From Paracholeplasma brassicae (GTDB taxonomy: Bacteria > Bacillota_I > Bacilli_A > Acholeplasmatales > UBA5453), in NCBI RefSeq assembly GCF_000967915.1, contig NC_022549.1, forward strand, positions 1,290,366-1,354,365: a stretch of DNA of 64,000 nucleotides. Direction: 5' to 3'. Below, piece by piece: positions 1 through 7,169 of the stretch; the first letter of the stretch is position 1; every line of letters begins with the position of its first letter. The notes below the pieces were generated by a model. That model was not told the origin of the DNA and made no database searches. It worked only from the letters and a program-made list of their open reading frames with translations. The translations under genes were made by a program, and so were the position numbers.

Positions 1-112
1 CATTTATTCCTTCAAGTGCAACCACATTTTGGAAGTTTTCACTTGATAAATCCCCACTTTGATACAAGAACGTGACTAAATCTCTAACACCGACTTTGTA
101 TGTTTTATTCAT
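1..112 (-). CDS. N-terminus of a possible PD-(D/E)XK/DinG-type nuclease-helicase (partial)
   Basis: Only the first 37 codons lie inside the window; the gene runs off the left edge. It starts at an ATG at 112 with AGGTG six bases upstream, and a TATAAT-like -10 lies at 130-135. The peptide contains VGVRDLVTFLYQSGDL and then VALEG. From memory this resembles the N-terminal nuclease-like segment of some clostridial helicases of the DinG/XPD group, which begin with a VRxLVEFxLRSGDI stretch and an EGxxIH motif. That is an inference from 37 residues; no catalytic motif is visible, so the function must be treated as unproven. Confidence 0.4.
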   Translation of the reverse strand, partial: MNKTYKVGVRDLVTFLYQSGDLSSENFQNVVALEGIN

Positions 113-150
113 CTAATTCACCTATTTCAATTATACCTTATTTGATAAAG

Positions 151-179
151 AATAAAACAAAAGATCCCTAAGGACCTTT
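151..179 (-). terminator. Intrinsic terminator of the Nudix gene
   Basis: Read on the minus strand, an 8-bp stem (AAAGGTCC / GGATCTTT, one G-U pair, loop TTAG) lies a few bases after the Nudix stop codon and is followed by a T-rich run. Confidence 0.6.
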
Positions 180-183
180 ATTG

Positions 184-567
184 TTAGTTTAAGATATCAA
201 TAATTGGTAAATCTGCTGCTGCAAAATCAAAAGCGGCCATTTCTTCTTTTGTTAACCATTTCTGATCTAAATGCTCTGTAGTATCAAGATCTCCCTCAAT
301 CACTTCACACTCATAAGCGTGCATCACTAAATTAAACGTATTATACTCATGATTCACTGTAATTAGAAAATCTTTTACCTCAATAATGGTGTTTAACTCT
401 TCTTTTATTTCCCTCTTTAGTGCCTTTGCTTGGGTTTCCCCTTTTTCAATCTTTCCGCCTGGAAACTCCCACTTTCTTGCAAGTTCTCCCTGATCTTTAC
501 GTTGTGCACAAAAATACGTGTTATCCTTTTTGATTACCGCTGCGACTACTTCTATTCTTTTTTTCAT
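184..567 (-). CDS. Nudix hydrolase, MutT/NudG-like (deoxy)nucleotide pyrophosphohydrolase
   Basis: About 127 residues, a usual size for a single-domain MutT-type enzyme. It would hydrolyse damaged or modified (d)NTPs, such as oxidised purine or cytosine nucleotides, to monophosphates. The Nudix box is complete in its acidic part: GGKIEKGET, then REIKEEL, around residues 40-60. WEFPGGK just before it and the AVIKKDNTYFCAQR strand are typical of the MutT/NudG group. The usual Gly after the EE pair is replaced by Asn-Thr. I chose ATG 567; a GTG nine bases upstream (576) is also in frame. It stands alone, with its own terminator downstream and a gene relic upstream. Confidence 0.85.
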   Translation of the reverse strand: MKKRIEVVAAVIKKDNTYFCAQRKDQGELARKWEFPGGKIEKGETQAKALKREIKEELNTIIEVKDFLITVNHEYNTFNLVMHAYECEVIEGDLDTTEHLDQKWLTKEEMAAFDFAAADLPIIDILN

Positions 568-634
568 TTTCTTCACTCTTTTCTATTTTTAATGTCAGTT
601 TTCTATACAAGTCGAAAGGGACTTCGTTTTCTAG

Positions 635-953
635 TTAAAATTGGAACGTGATCGGGTTATTCCCTTCGTAGTTCAATACTTTTACTTTGCCTAAGTAGAT
701 AAAATTCTCACTATAGCCACTTCTAAGACCACCATTTAGTGCGGATTTACGAACCAGTAAATGTAAGTTAAATCCACGCTTAACGTGTTCAATCATGTTT
801 TGACCATCCTCACTCATTTGAGTTGTTCGATTCATTGATTGCCACACTAAAAGAAAATCGTTTGCATCCTTCTAGTGAATTAATTAAATGATGATAGAAT
901 GACTTATCACGATCGTTTTTTATAAATTTTATCTGGTTTTGTATTAGATTCAT
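635..953 (-). pseudogene. Collapsed PLD/DUF3427-type helicase relic
   Basis: Two pieces of one protein family lie back to back in different frames. The first starts at ATG 953, with GAGG upstream, and reads MNLIQNQIKFI then SFYHHLINSLEG, ending in FSFSVA. This resembles the start of the phospholipase-D-like module of large DEAD-box helicases. Near position 845 the frame changes, and the rest reads WQSMNRTTQMSEDGQ, then HLLVRKSA, then YLGKVKVLNYEGNNPI. This matches my recollection of the DUF3427 C-terminus (YLGxVxxxxYEGxKPI). The whole helicase core between them, normally several hundred residues, is absent. I interpret this as a large internal deletion leaving a dead stub. The family match is from memory; the frame break and small size are directly visible. 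Confidence 0.6.
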
Positions 954-1029
954 TTGTTCAGACCTCATCTCTTATAAACCATTGTACCTCACAATAATCT
1001 ATTTAAGACCGAATAATTGATATCTAACA

Positions 1030-1060
1030 AAATAAAAAACCTAAGCTTTCGCAGAGGTTT
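1030..1060 (-). terminator. Terminator of the tro-like operon
   Basis: On the minus strand AAACCTCTGC-GAAA-GCTTAGGTTT forms a stem with a two-base internal mismatch and a GAAA tetraloop, followed by TTTATTTT. It lies about 10 bases beyond the stop of the regulator gene. Confidence 0.7.
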
Positions 1061-1070
1061 ATTTGTTATC

Positions 1071-1721
1071 TTACATTTCCCCAAACAACATATCGGCTAC
1101 TTTGCTTGAGATAATCATCTCTTTATCATTGACATCAATCTTCAACAAATCTTCAAATGCCATTTTTTCTACCACTTTGATGGTATCACCTAAATTGATT
1201 TGGTTTTTATTTAAAAAGGTTAAAAGCTCTTTATGGTCTAACACCCTTATTAATTTAAACGATTCATTCTGATTTAATGACAGTAAGGATAATCTTGCCG
1301 GATTTTGTGTCGGGCCTTTGATGCTTGGGATTGGATTACCATGACTACAATGCGTCGGTCTACCCAAGTAATCAAACAGTTTTTCAACCAGTCTTGGTGA
1401 GGTTGCGTGTTCTAAACGTTCGGCTTCTTCATGAACGTCTTGCCATAAAAAACCGAGTTTTTCAGTCAAAAAAACTTCCCAGATACGGTGACTTCTAGTC
1501 ATCCTTATGGCTTGTTCAAGGCCAGTTTCTGTCAGTTTAATTCCTTTATAGGGAATAAAGGTTACTAATCCTTTTTGACTAAGTTTTTTAATCATTTCAT
1601 TGACGGACTGATCGGTGTAGCCAAACTTAGAGGATAGATCGGAAGTCTTAATGAGCTCAACGTCATTTTCAATCGCAAGTTCGTATATTAACTTAATATA
1701 ATCTTCTTCTGCGTAATACAT
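1071..1721 (-). CDS. troR: DtxR/MntR/TroR-family metal-dependent repressor
   Basis: About 216 residues from ATG 1721, preceded by AGAAGG; a TTG 18 bases upstream is less likely. The N-terminal winged helix (residues 1-65: TSDLSSKFGYTDQSVNEMIKKL, then GLVTFIPYKGIKLTETG) is followed by the metal-binding dimerisation domain with HEEAERLEH and CSHGNPIP. The final 75 residues form a FeoA/SH3-like domain. Family members bind Fe2+ or Mn2+ and then repress metal-uptake genes. It is the last gene of the transporter cluster, 34 bases after the second permease, so it most likely autoregulates the operon. The order troA-B-C-D-R is the same as I recall for the Treponema tro operon. Whether it senses Mn, Fe or Zn cannot be read from the sequence. 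Confidence 0.88.
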   Translation of the reverse strand: MYYAEEDYIKLIYELAIENDVELIKTSDLSSKFGYTDQSVNEMIKKLSQKGLVTFIPYKGIKLTETGLEQAIRMTRSHRIWEVFLTEKLGFLWQDVHEEAERLEHATSPRLVEKLFDYLGRPTHCSHGNPIPSIKGPTQNPARLSLLSLNQNESFKLIRVLDHKELLTFLNKNQINLGDTIKVVEKMAFEDLLKIDVNDKEMIISSKVADMLFGEM

Positions 1722-1773
1722 AACATACCTTCTTTTCAAGTCTTTTAACTATAGTATACCAATTATTATGAAG

Positions 1774-2871
1774 TTAATCCAAATCAATTAAGAATTGTTT
1801 GTACTTTTGATAGCCATCATCTAAAAAGAACAGATGTCCTTGTTGGTTTATAAAATACCCTTTTTTGATGCCTTCGTTTAAAACACTTAAAAAACGTTTA
1901 TCACTCCAATTCAGTTCTATTGGTAGTTTCGTCAATTTTGTTCTTGAAGGATTGTCTTGGTGATTATCCAAATGAAGCATTAATGATAACATCAAAAAAC
2001 GTTTTTTCTTTTGATATTCCTTGTAGCTTCTTGAAATCGCACCGGATTCTTTTTGGAATAACAAGACGAGTAAAAAGCTAACAAGCGTGATTGTTGCTAC
2101 GACGCCTGAGACATTGATGTCAAGCAAATAGGCAACCATAAATCCAAGGACGGCATTAAAAATAGATACCCCCATCGCTACTAAAACCATTGGCTTAAAC
2201 TCTTTAGTGATTAATCGTGCGGTGGCCGCTGGTCCAACCATTAAGGCCACAACCAGTATTGATCCTACCGCATCAAACGCACTCACAGCCGTTAATGATA
2301 CAAGCGTCATCAACAAATAGTGAATCAACACCACTGGAATCCCAATGGTTTTCGCAAATAACTCATCAAATGTAATTAGCTTAATCGATTTGTAATTTCG
2401 AATGAAGAATAAGACATTAATCAATGTCACTACGCCCGTGACGTATAACAGTCTGGGTCCTAAGTTGACTTGATTGATCACAAGTTCATCAAAAATGGAC
2501 AATTCAAGCTTACCTAAAAGCACCGCATCGATGTCTAAATGAATGCCACTGAATTTCGTCGAAACTAAAATGATTGCGACACTAAATAAGAGCGGGAAAA
2601 CGAGCCCGATCGCAGCATCCTCTTTCGTCTTTGATGACTTTATTAGCGCTTCGGTCAAATAAGTGGTAAATAATCCCATCAGAGTCGCTCCGATGATTAA
2701 AAAAGGCGAATTAAGGTCTTTTACAAGCATGTATGCCAACACAATCCCTAAAAGAACCGTATGAGAAATGGAATCAATCATCATAGCGGTTTTCTTAAGA
2801 ACCAAGTAAACACCTAAAATGGATGTTGAGATTGACGTTAGTATGAGAATGATTAAAATTGAAATGGTCAT
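1774..2871 (-). CDS. troD: Metal ABC transporter permease (TroD/MntD-like) with winged-helix-like tail
   Basis: 365 residues of the ABC-3 family. About 280 residues carry 8-9 hydrophobic segments with the conserved VSLTAVSAFDAVGSILVVAL and GPAATARL signatures (around residues 190-220). The extra 80 or so C-terminal residues (about 285-365) are soluble and basic, ending in a segment that reads KGYFINQQGHLFFLDDGYQ, like the helix-wing part of a winged-helix fold. Typical family members stop near 280 residues. The start ATG overlaps the upstream permease stop by ATGA, indicating translational coupling. It forms the channel with the other permease for Zn2+/Mn2+ import. Confidence 0.88.
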   Translation of the reverse strand: MTISILIILILTSISTSILGVYLVLKKTAMMIDSISHTVLLGIVLAYMLVKDLNSPFLIIGATLMGLFTTYLTEALIKSSKTKEDAAIGLVFPLLFSVAIILVSTKFSGIHLDIDAVLLGKLELSIFDELVINQVNLGPRLLYVTGVVTLINVLFFIRNYKSIKLITFDELFAKTIGIPVVLIHYLLMTLVSLTAVSAFDAVGSILVVALMVGPAATARLITKEFKPMVLVAMGVSIFNAVLGFMVAYLLDINVSGVVATITLVSFLLVLLFQKESGAISRSYKEYQKKKRFLMLSLMLHLDNHQDNPSRTKLTKLPIELNWSDKRFLSVLNEGIKKGYFINQQGHLFFLDDGYQKYKQFLIDLD

Positions 2872-3899
2872 GATACCCCTCCCATCAATGAGTCAATCAA
2901 TCGGACGCCTTCTTTACTGACGACATAATCGTCATTTCGTTTGATCACATAGCCTTGTTTTAAGTAAGTCGGACAAGCAAGGACAAAGGGGTGACTATAC
3001 TCATTGGTTTCATAAAACAAAATGAGTGGCAGATACACTTTAATCTGTTTTTTAAATCTAAAGTCTATATAAATTTCTCTAACAAGTCCATTCTTTGAGA
3101 ATAACAACATCATCAGGGCTACCGAAGAGGTAATTACCACGATCACAGGGCCTGTTGGTAATCGTTGTCCTAAAAACGTCCCTATGACTGCAGATAAAAT
3201 CCCAATCATCATGGCTAACACTAAGTTATTTTTAAACTGATTTGATAATAGCCTTGCTGCGATGGCTGGGGCGATTAAGAGCGCACTCATTAAGATAACA
3301 CCAACCATTTGAATCCCTGAGATGACGACCAAAATAAGCAGAAAGTTGATTAATACCTCGGCTAGTTTTTTTTGATAACCTAAGCTTTGATAGAACACCG
3401 GGTCAAAGACATAAAGCTTCATCGGTCGGTAGAATACGACAATCACTAAAATCACGATAAATAAAATCCCATAAAGAACGAAAACATCGGTTTGATTGAT
3501 TGTTGCTGCTTGGCCAAATATAAACGCATTGAGTCTGGCTTGATTACTTCCTGCTGTATCTCTAATTAGTGATAATAGCACTTGTCCAAACCCAAAAAAT
3601 GACGATAAGATTAAGGCTAGACTTGTATCATTCTTAATTGGACTATATTTCTTAATAAAGTCAATTAAGATTAACGCAAACACGCTTGCAACAAACGCAC
3701 CAAACATAAAGACCAAACCACTCGCTTCTTTTGTTATGATGAAAGCCAACACCACACCAGGTAATGCACTATGAGATAACGCATCACTGACCAAACTTTT
3801 TTTAGAAAGTGTTAAAAAGACACCTAAGATGCCTGAAATAGCACCAATCATTGCCGTTGCAATCATGACCAATCGAAAGGTATAACTAAACTCAAACAT
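2868..3899 (-). CDS. troC: Metal ABC transporter permease (TroC/MntC-like) with winged-helix-like tail
   Basis: About 343 residues from ATG 3899, which has AAGGAG eight bases upstream. A longer open frame to 3983 would overlap the ATPase gene by 92 bases and lacks support. ABC-3 permease signatures: GAISGILGVFLTLSKKSLV, DALSHSALPGVVLAF and GVILMSALLIAPAIAARLL. As in its partner, about 65 residues follow the last helix, including LKQGYVIKRNDDYVVSKEG, which resembles the wing of DtxR-type domains. It overlaps the ATPase stop by 8 bases and the next permease by 4. Together they build the membrane channel of the importer. Confidence 0.88.
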   Translation of the reverse strand: MFEFSYTFRLVMIATAMIGAISGILGVFLTLSKKSLVSDALSHSALPGVVLAFIITKEASGLVFMFGAFVASVFALILIDFIKKYSPIKNDTSLALILSSFFGFGQVLLSLIRDTAGSNQARLNAFIFGQAATINQTDVFVLYGILFIVILVIVVFYRPMKLYVFDPVFYQSLGYQKKLAEVLINFLLILVVISGIQMVGVILMSALLIAPAIAARLLSNQFKNNLVLAMMIGILSAVIGTFLGQRLPTGPVIVVITSSVALMMLLFSKNGLVREIYIDFRFKKQIKVYLPLILFYETNEYSHPFVLACPTYLKQGYVIKRNDDYVVSKEGVRLIDSLMGGVS

Positions 3900-4626
3900 C
3901 GATTTTACTCCTTGTTTTAGTGCCTTTAAAGGTCTCTGCAATGTTTTCATTTGTAAATACGTCCTTGACATTCCCATGGGCAATTAGTCTTTTATTGATC
4001 AAGATAACCTCATCAAAATATTCACTAACCGTTGATAAGTCATGATGCACAACAAGGACGGTCTTCTTTTCTTGTTTTAATAGTCTTAAAACGTCAATGA
4101 TTGCTTTTTCAGTTTGATCATCTACGCCTTGAAACGGTTCATCCATTAAGTAAAGTGAGGCGTTCGTAAAAAGCGCTCTTGCTAAAAACACTCTTTGTTG
4201 TTGCCCACCAGAAAGCTTGCTAATCTGTCTATTTTCAAACGCCAACATACCCACTTTTTCTAACGCAGCACGTGCCTCGCTAATGTAGGTTTTACTTGGT
4301 TTTTGATACCACTTGAGTTCATGATATCGCCCCATGAGCACCACATCTTTTACCGTGGTTGGAAAATCCCAGTCGACGGTATTGCGTTGTGGCACGTACG
4401 CGATATTTTTTTTATAGTCTTCGTATGTCTTTCCATCAAAAAACACATGACCCGTTGTTTTTATTACTAGATTAATCATTGCTTTGATTAACGTCGATTT
4501 ACCAGCCCCATTTGGTCCAACAATCGCAATCAATTGCCCTCTATTTATTGTTAAATCAATATCAAACAGTACGGGTTTGTCTTCATAAGCCACGATTAAA
4601 TTTTCGATTGTAACGTGTGTTTTCAT
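3892..4626 (-). CDS. troB: Metal ABC transporter ATPase (TroB/MntB/ZnuC-like)
   Basis: 244 residues with every ABC motif in order: Walker A GPNGAGKST (about residue 37), Q-loop AYVPQRNTVDWDFP, signature LSGGQQQRV (about 139), Walker B LYLMDEP and H-loop VVHHDL. The VDWDFP stretch after the Q-loop is typical of Zn/Mn importers. The start overlaps the binding-protein stop by ATGA. It powers import of the divalent cation delivered by the TroA-like lipoprotein. Confidence 0.92.
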   Translation of the reverse strand: MKTHVTIENLIVAYEDKPVLFDIDLTINRGQLIAIVGPNGAGKSTLIKAMINLVIKTTGHVFFDGKTYEDYKKNIAYVPQRNTVDWDFPTTVKDVVLMGRYHELKWYQKPSKTYISEARAALEKVGMLAFENRQISKLSGGQQQRVFLARALFTNASLYLMDEPFQGVDDQTEKAIIDVLRLLKQEKKTVLVVHHDLSTVSEYFDEVILINKRLIAHGNVKDVFTNENIAETFKGTKTRSKIDV

Positions 4627-5543
4627 TTGTCTTTCAACCCCTCAACAATTAAGTCAACGTTTCGTTTAAACGCTTCAATATAGCTTTGATAAACCCCATC
4701 ACCTAATGAGTCGCTATAAAGTGTCCCACCAATTGATAGTTCATAACCTCTACTCTTTGCCTGGTTAATTAAAGCTTCTACGGTTTTAGAAGACACAGAA
4801 AGTTCAACAAAAATCGCTTTTATATTTCTTGAAATGATTAGATTTACCATAGCGTTGATGTCTTCGATTGTGGCCTCTGACTCTGTCGATATCCCTTGTA
4901 CACCGTGGATTTCAAACCCGTAAGCTTTGCCAAAATAGCCAAAGGCATCGTGTGCCGTAATTAACACACGACTTTCTTCATTGATTAATGACACCTGTTG
5001 TTTAATGTATTGATCAAGACTGGCCAGTTTAGTCAAATAGGTATCCAGATTTTTTTCATAGTTTGGCTTGTTTTCCTGATCTATTCTCATGAACTCATTG
5101 GCTAGGTTCTCAGCCACAATCATCCAGTTTGAGACATCAAACCAAATGTGAGGGTCAACGTTATCAAACGCGTCTGTCAATAGAGAAATCCCGCGTTCTT
5201 CAATACTTTTAGCTGCGTCTAGTCCGTGCTTATCCTGAATAATCGATTCAAGTATTGTCGTCATCTTACCTTCTAAATGTTCGCCATTAAAAAGCACAAA
5301 GTCTGCTTTTTTGAGCGCACTCGTGTCACTAGGCTTTGGTGTGTATAAGTGCGGGTCAACCCCAACACCCATGAGCGTCGTAACACTAACGTCCTCACCA
5401 CCGATTTGTTTTGCCAAATCGCCCAGCATCGTTGTGGTTGCAACCACATTGATTTTACCTTCTTGGTACTCATAGCCCTTCACACAGCCTTGTAAAGCAA
5501 CGATCGTTAGTATTAAATTGATTAGTATCAAATATCTCTTCAT
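4623..5543 (-). CDS. troA: Zn/Mn-binding ABC transporter lipoprotein (TroA-like, cluster A-I)
   Basis: 306 residues. ATG 5543 is preferred over 5546 because AAGGAG then lies six bases upstream. A lipoprotein signal ends in VALQGC near residue 20, so the mature protein should be a membrane-anchored lipoprotein. The four expected ligand positions are present: His in DPHLYTP (about 65), His in DPHIWFD (about 132), His in ITAHDAFGYF (about 198) and Asp in YSDSLGDG (about 278). Three His plus Asp is the TroA/ZnuA-like set as I recall it; Mn-specific PsaA-type proteins carry Glu at the third site. It is first in the operon. Zn2+ and Mn2+ are both plausible substrates. Confidence 0.9.
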   Translation of the reverse strand: MKRYLILINLILTIVALQGCVKGYEYQEGKINVVATTTMLGDLAKQIGGEDVSVTTLMGVGVDPHLYTPKPSDTSALKKADFVLFNGEHLEGKMTTILESIIQDKHGLDAAKSIEERGISLLTDAFDNVDPHIWFDVSNWMIVAENLANEFMRIDQENKPNYEKNLDTYLTKLASLDQYIKQQVSLINEESRVLITAHDAFGYFGKAYGFEIHGVQGISTESEATIEDINAMVNLIISRNIKAIFVELSVSSKTVEALINQAKSRGYELSIGGTLYSDSLGDGVYQSYIEAFKRNVDLIVEGLKDK

Positions 5544-5584
5544 CATGTTCTCCTTATTTTATGGTATACCTTAAAACTATTTTT

Positions 5585-5614
5585 AGTATATCATTATTTT
5601 ACAAGCATAATCAA
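5585..5614 (-). promoter_or_regulatory. Promoter of the tro-like operon
   Basis: On the minus strand TTGATT (5614-5609), an 18-base spacer and TATACT (5590-5585) precede the troA-like gene. Just downstream lies a short palindrome GGTATACC (around 5564-5571). A similar GGTATACTATAG stretch precedes troR (around 1747-1760). These are candidate repressor contact points, but the match is too short to be decisive. Confidence 0.6.
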
Positions 5615-5664
5615 GCTAATATATTTTAATTCTAAATAAGATGTTTAATTAGAATGCGTATTTG

Positions 5665-5693
5665 TTGTGAAAAGTACAAACGTTTGTCATAAT
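5665..5693 (+). promoter_or_regulatory. Promoter of the DsbA-family gene
   Basis: TTGTGA (5665-5670), 17 bases and CATAAT (5688-5693), followed 35 bases later by the start codon with GGAGG at 5715-5719. A 12-mer TTTAATTAGAAT at 5644-5655 sits just upstream and recurs upstream of feoA. Confidence 0.55.
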
Positions 5694-5727
5694 AGAGTCG
5701 ATCAAATACTTAATGGAGGTATATCAA

Positions 5728-6426
5728 ATGAATATTGAAGTATGGTCTGATTTCGCATGCCCTTTTTGCTACATCGGTAAAAAGCACTTCGAAAAAGCTT
5801 TAGAAAAGTTTCCTCACAAAAAAGAGGTTAACCTCACCTATAAAGCCTATCAATTAAACCCAAATGCACCAAAAGAAATGAAGGAAGACGCGTATCATAG
5901 TTTTGCTCGTTCACACAACATGAGTGTTGAACAGACAAAAAAACGCTTTGATTTGTTTACACAAACAGCCAAAAGCGTCGGTTTAACATATCGTTATGAC
6001 TTAATTCAGATGACAAACACACGTGATGCGCATCGTTTAGCCAAGTGGGCAAACACATTTAATCAAGAAGCGAGCCTAACCGAACGCTTCATGCACGCAT
6101 ATTTTACCGAAGGAAAAAACTTGGCAAACCATGAAACGTTATTAGAACTCGTCGAATCACTTGGTTTCGATGTCTTAGAAGCGAAAAACGTGCTTGAATC
6201 TGATTTATTTGAAGATGAGGTAAACAATCAAATTCTTGAGGGCAGACAAATTGGCGTTCAAGGTGTCCCCTTCTTCGTCTTAAACCGCAAATATGGTATT
6301 TCAGGTGCACAAGATGAGGCATATATCCTTCAAACACTAAACCAACTTTGGCAGGAACAAAATCCAATTCAACCATTAGATAGTCAAAATAGCGGCTCGT
6401 GTAAAGCAGACGACTGTGACATCTAA
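5728..6426 (+). CDS. DsbA-family (FrnE-like) thiol oxidoreductase
   Basis: 232 residues from ATG 5728, with GGAGG eight bases upstream; an in-frame ATG at 5713 overlaps the ribosome-binding site and is rejected. The N-terminus reads EVWSDFACPFCYIGKKHF: a thioredoxin-fold strand and a CPFC redox motif at about residues 12-15. A helical insertion and the cis-Pro loop GVQGVPFFVLN (about 180) follow. This is the FrnE/2-hydroxychromene-isomerase-like subgroup, which is cytoplasmic; no signal peptide is visible. It probably catalyses dithiol/disulfide exchange or glutathione-like isomerisation. A Cys-containing tail (GSCKADDCDI) is unusual and could be a second metal or redox site. Convergent with the TetR gene across a shared terminator. 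Confidence 0.85.
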   Translation: MNIEVWSDFACPFCYIGKKHFEKALEKFPHKKEVNLTYKAYQLNPNAPKEMKEDAYHSFARSHNMSVEQTKKRFDLFTQTAKSVGLTYRYDLIQMTNTRDAHRLAKWANTFNQEASLTERFMHAYFTEGKNLANHETLLELVESLGFDVLEAKNVLESDLFEDEVNNQILEGRQIGVQGVPFFVLNRKYGISGAQDEAYILQTLNQLWQEQNPIQPLDSQNSGSCKADDCDI

Positions 6427-6460
6427 AAAAAGGAAGTCTCAACTTTGAGGCTTCCTTTTT
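6427..6460. terminator. Bidirectional terminator between dsbA-like and tetR-like genes
   Basis: A strong hairpin, AAAAAGGAAGTCTCA with TGAGGCTTCCTTTTT (one mismatch), has A and T runs on the two sides, so it can serve both converging genes. Confidence 0.8.
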
Positions 6461-6462
6461 GA

Positions 6463-7056
6463 TTAATTTACAATCCTTAATATTTCTTCAATGAAGAATT
6501 TTCTAAACTCTAGATCACTTAATAAGGTATCTTTTTCCTTAGTCTGGTTTTTTGAGATTGAAATAAAAAGAGGCATAGCAAAACTAGAGAACAAAACCAT
6601 ATATCTGGCTTTGATTTGTGTTTGATTGAGCAGTTTTGAGGTTAACCCGACCTCTTGGTAAATGAATCTTGTGAACTCGTTATCACTAAAAAATGTATCG
6701 ATTAGCAAATTTGAAGATGAAATCTGATAATCCGTAGACAAAAACAAGTAAGAAATAATGCCGATATTCTCTAAGCAATAGGTGTAAATATAGTCGATTA
6801 TCTCTTCTAATAACTGATGTTTGTTTCGATTTTCACCTTCTTTTAACAAAATTGAGACCACATCATTTTTTAGTACATCAATGGCTTCTTTGGTTATTCG
6901 TTCTAATAACGCTTCTTTTGAGCCAAAGTGGTAATTCACACTTGCAATGTTGGTATAGCTAGCACTTGTGATGTCTTTGATTGTCACTTGTCCTTGTTCA
7001 ATCAACAATCGCTTGGTTGTTTCTAAAATACGTTCTTTGATGTCATTTGCCTTCAT
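6463..7056 (-). CDS. TetR/AcrR-family transcriptional regulator
   Basis: 197 residues from ATG 7056, with AAGGTGAG upstream; the in-frame GTG at 7065 lies inside that ribosome-binding site. The N-terminal helix-turn-helix (residues 5-50) reads ILETTKRLLIEQGQVTIKDI, then ASVNYHFGSKEALLE, the classical TetR signature. The remaining helices form a ligand-binding domain with no recognisable specificity. It is divergent from the MMPL exporter across about 110 bases that contain a 13-base tandem repeat, so it most likely represses that exporter and itself, relieved by a hydrophobic ligand. That link is inferred from layout. Confidence 0.88.
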   Translation of the reverse strand: MKANDIKERILETTKRLLIEQGQVTIKDITSASYTNIASVNYHFGSKEALLERITKEAIDVLKNDVVSILLKEGENRNKHQLLEEIIDYIYTYCLENIGIISYLFLSTDYQISSSNLLIDTFFSDNEFTRFIYQEVGLTSKLLNQTQIKARYMVLFSSFAMPLFISISKNQTKEKDTLLSDLEFRKFFIEEILRIVN

Positions 7057-7120
7057 TTTTCTCACCTTCCATTTTCAAACGTCATTTCATATCTCATTTA
7101 TATCATATTTCGGTTAAAAT

Positions 7121-7146
7121 TAAAATGTCTATTTAAAATGTCTATT
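7121..7146. repeat. Two tandem 13-base repeats in the TetR/MMPL intergenic region
   Basis: TAAAATGTCTATT occurs twice in perfect tandem (7121-7133 and 7134-7146) and is preceded by a partial third copy (TTAAAAT). It lies within 25 bases of the MMPL start, where a repressor would block transcription. A TetR site would normally be an inverted repeat, so this may be an operator of unusual geometry or a simple duplication. Confidence 0.5.
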
Positions 7147-7169
7147 TGATTTGAAACGAGGTGAACCAA

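Noticed and set aside
3899-3983. N-terminal extension of the first metal permease
   Set aside because: It would overlap the ATPase gene by 92 bases; an internal ATG with AAGGAG fits the permease start.
6104-6442. 112-codon minus-strand frame opposite the DsbA-like gene
   Set aside because: Antisense shadow of a gene with a clear CPFC motif and its own promoter; no ribosome-binding site.
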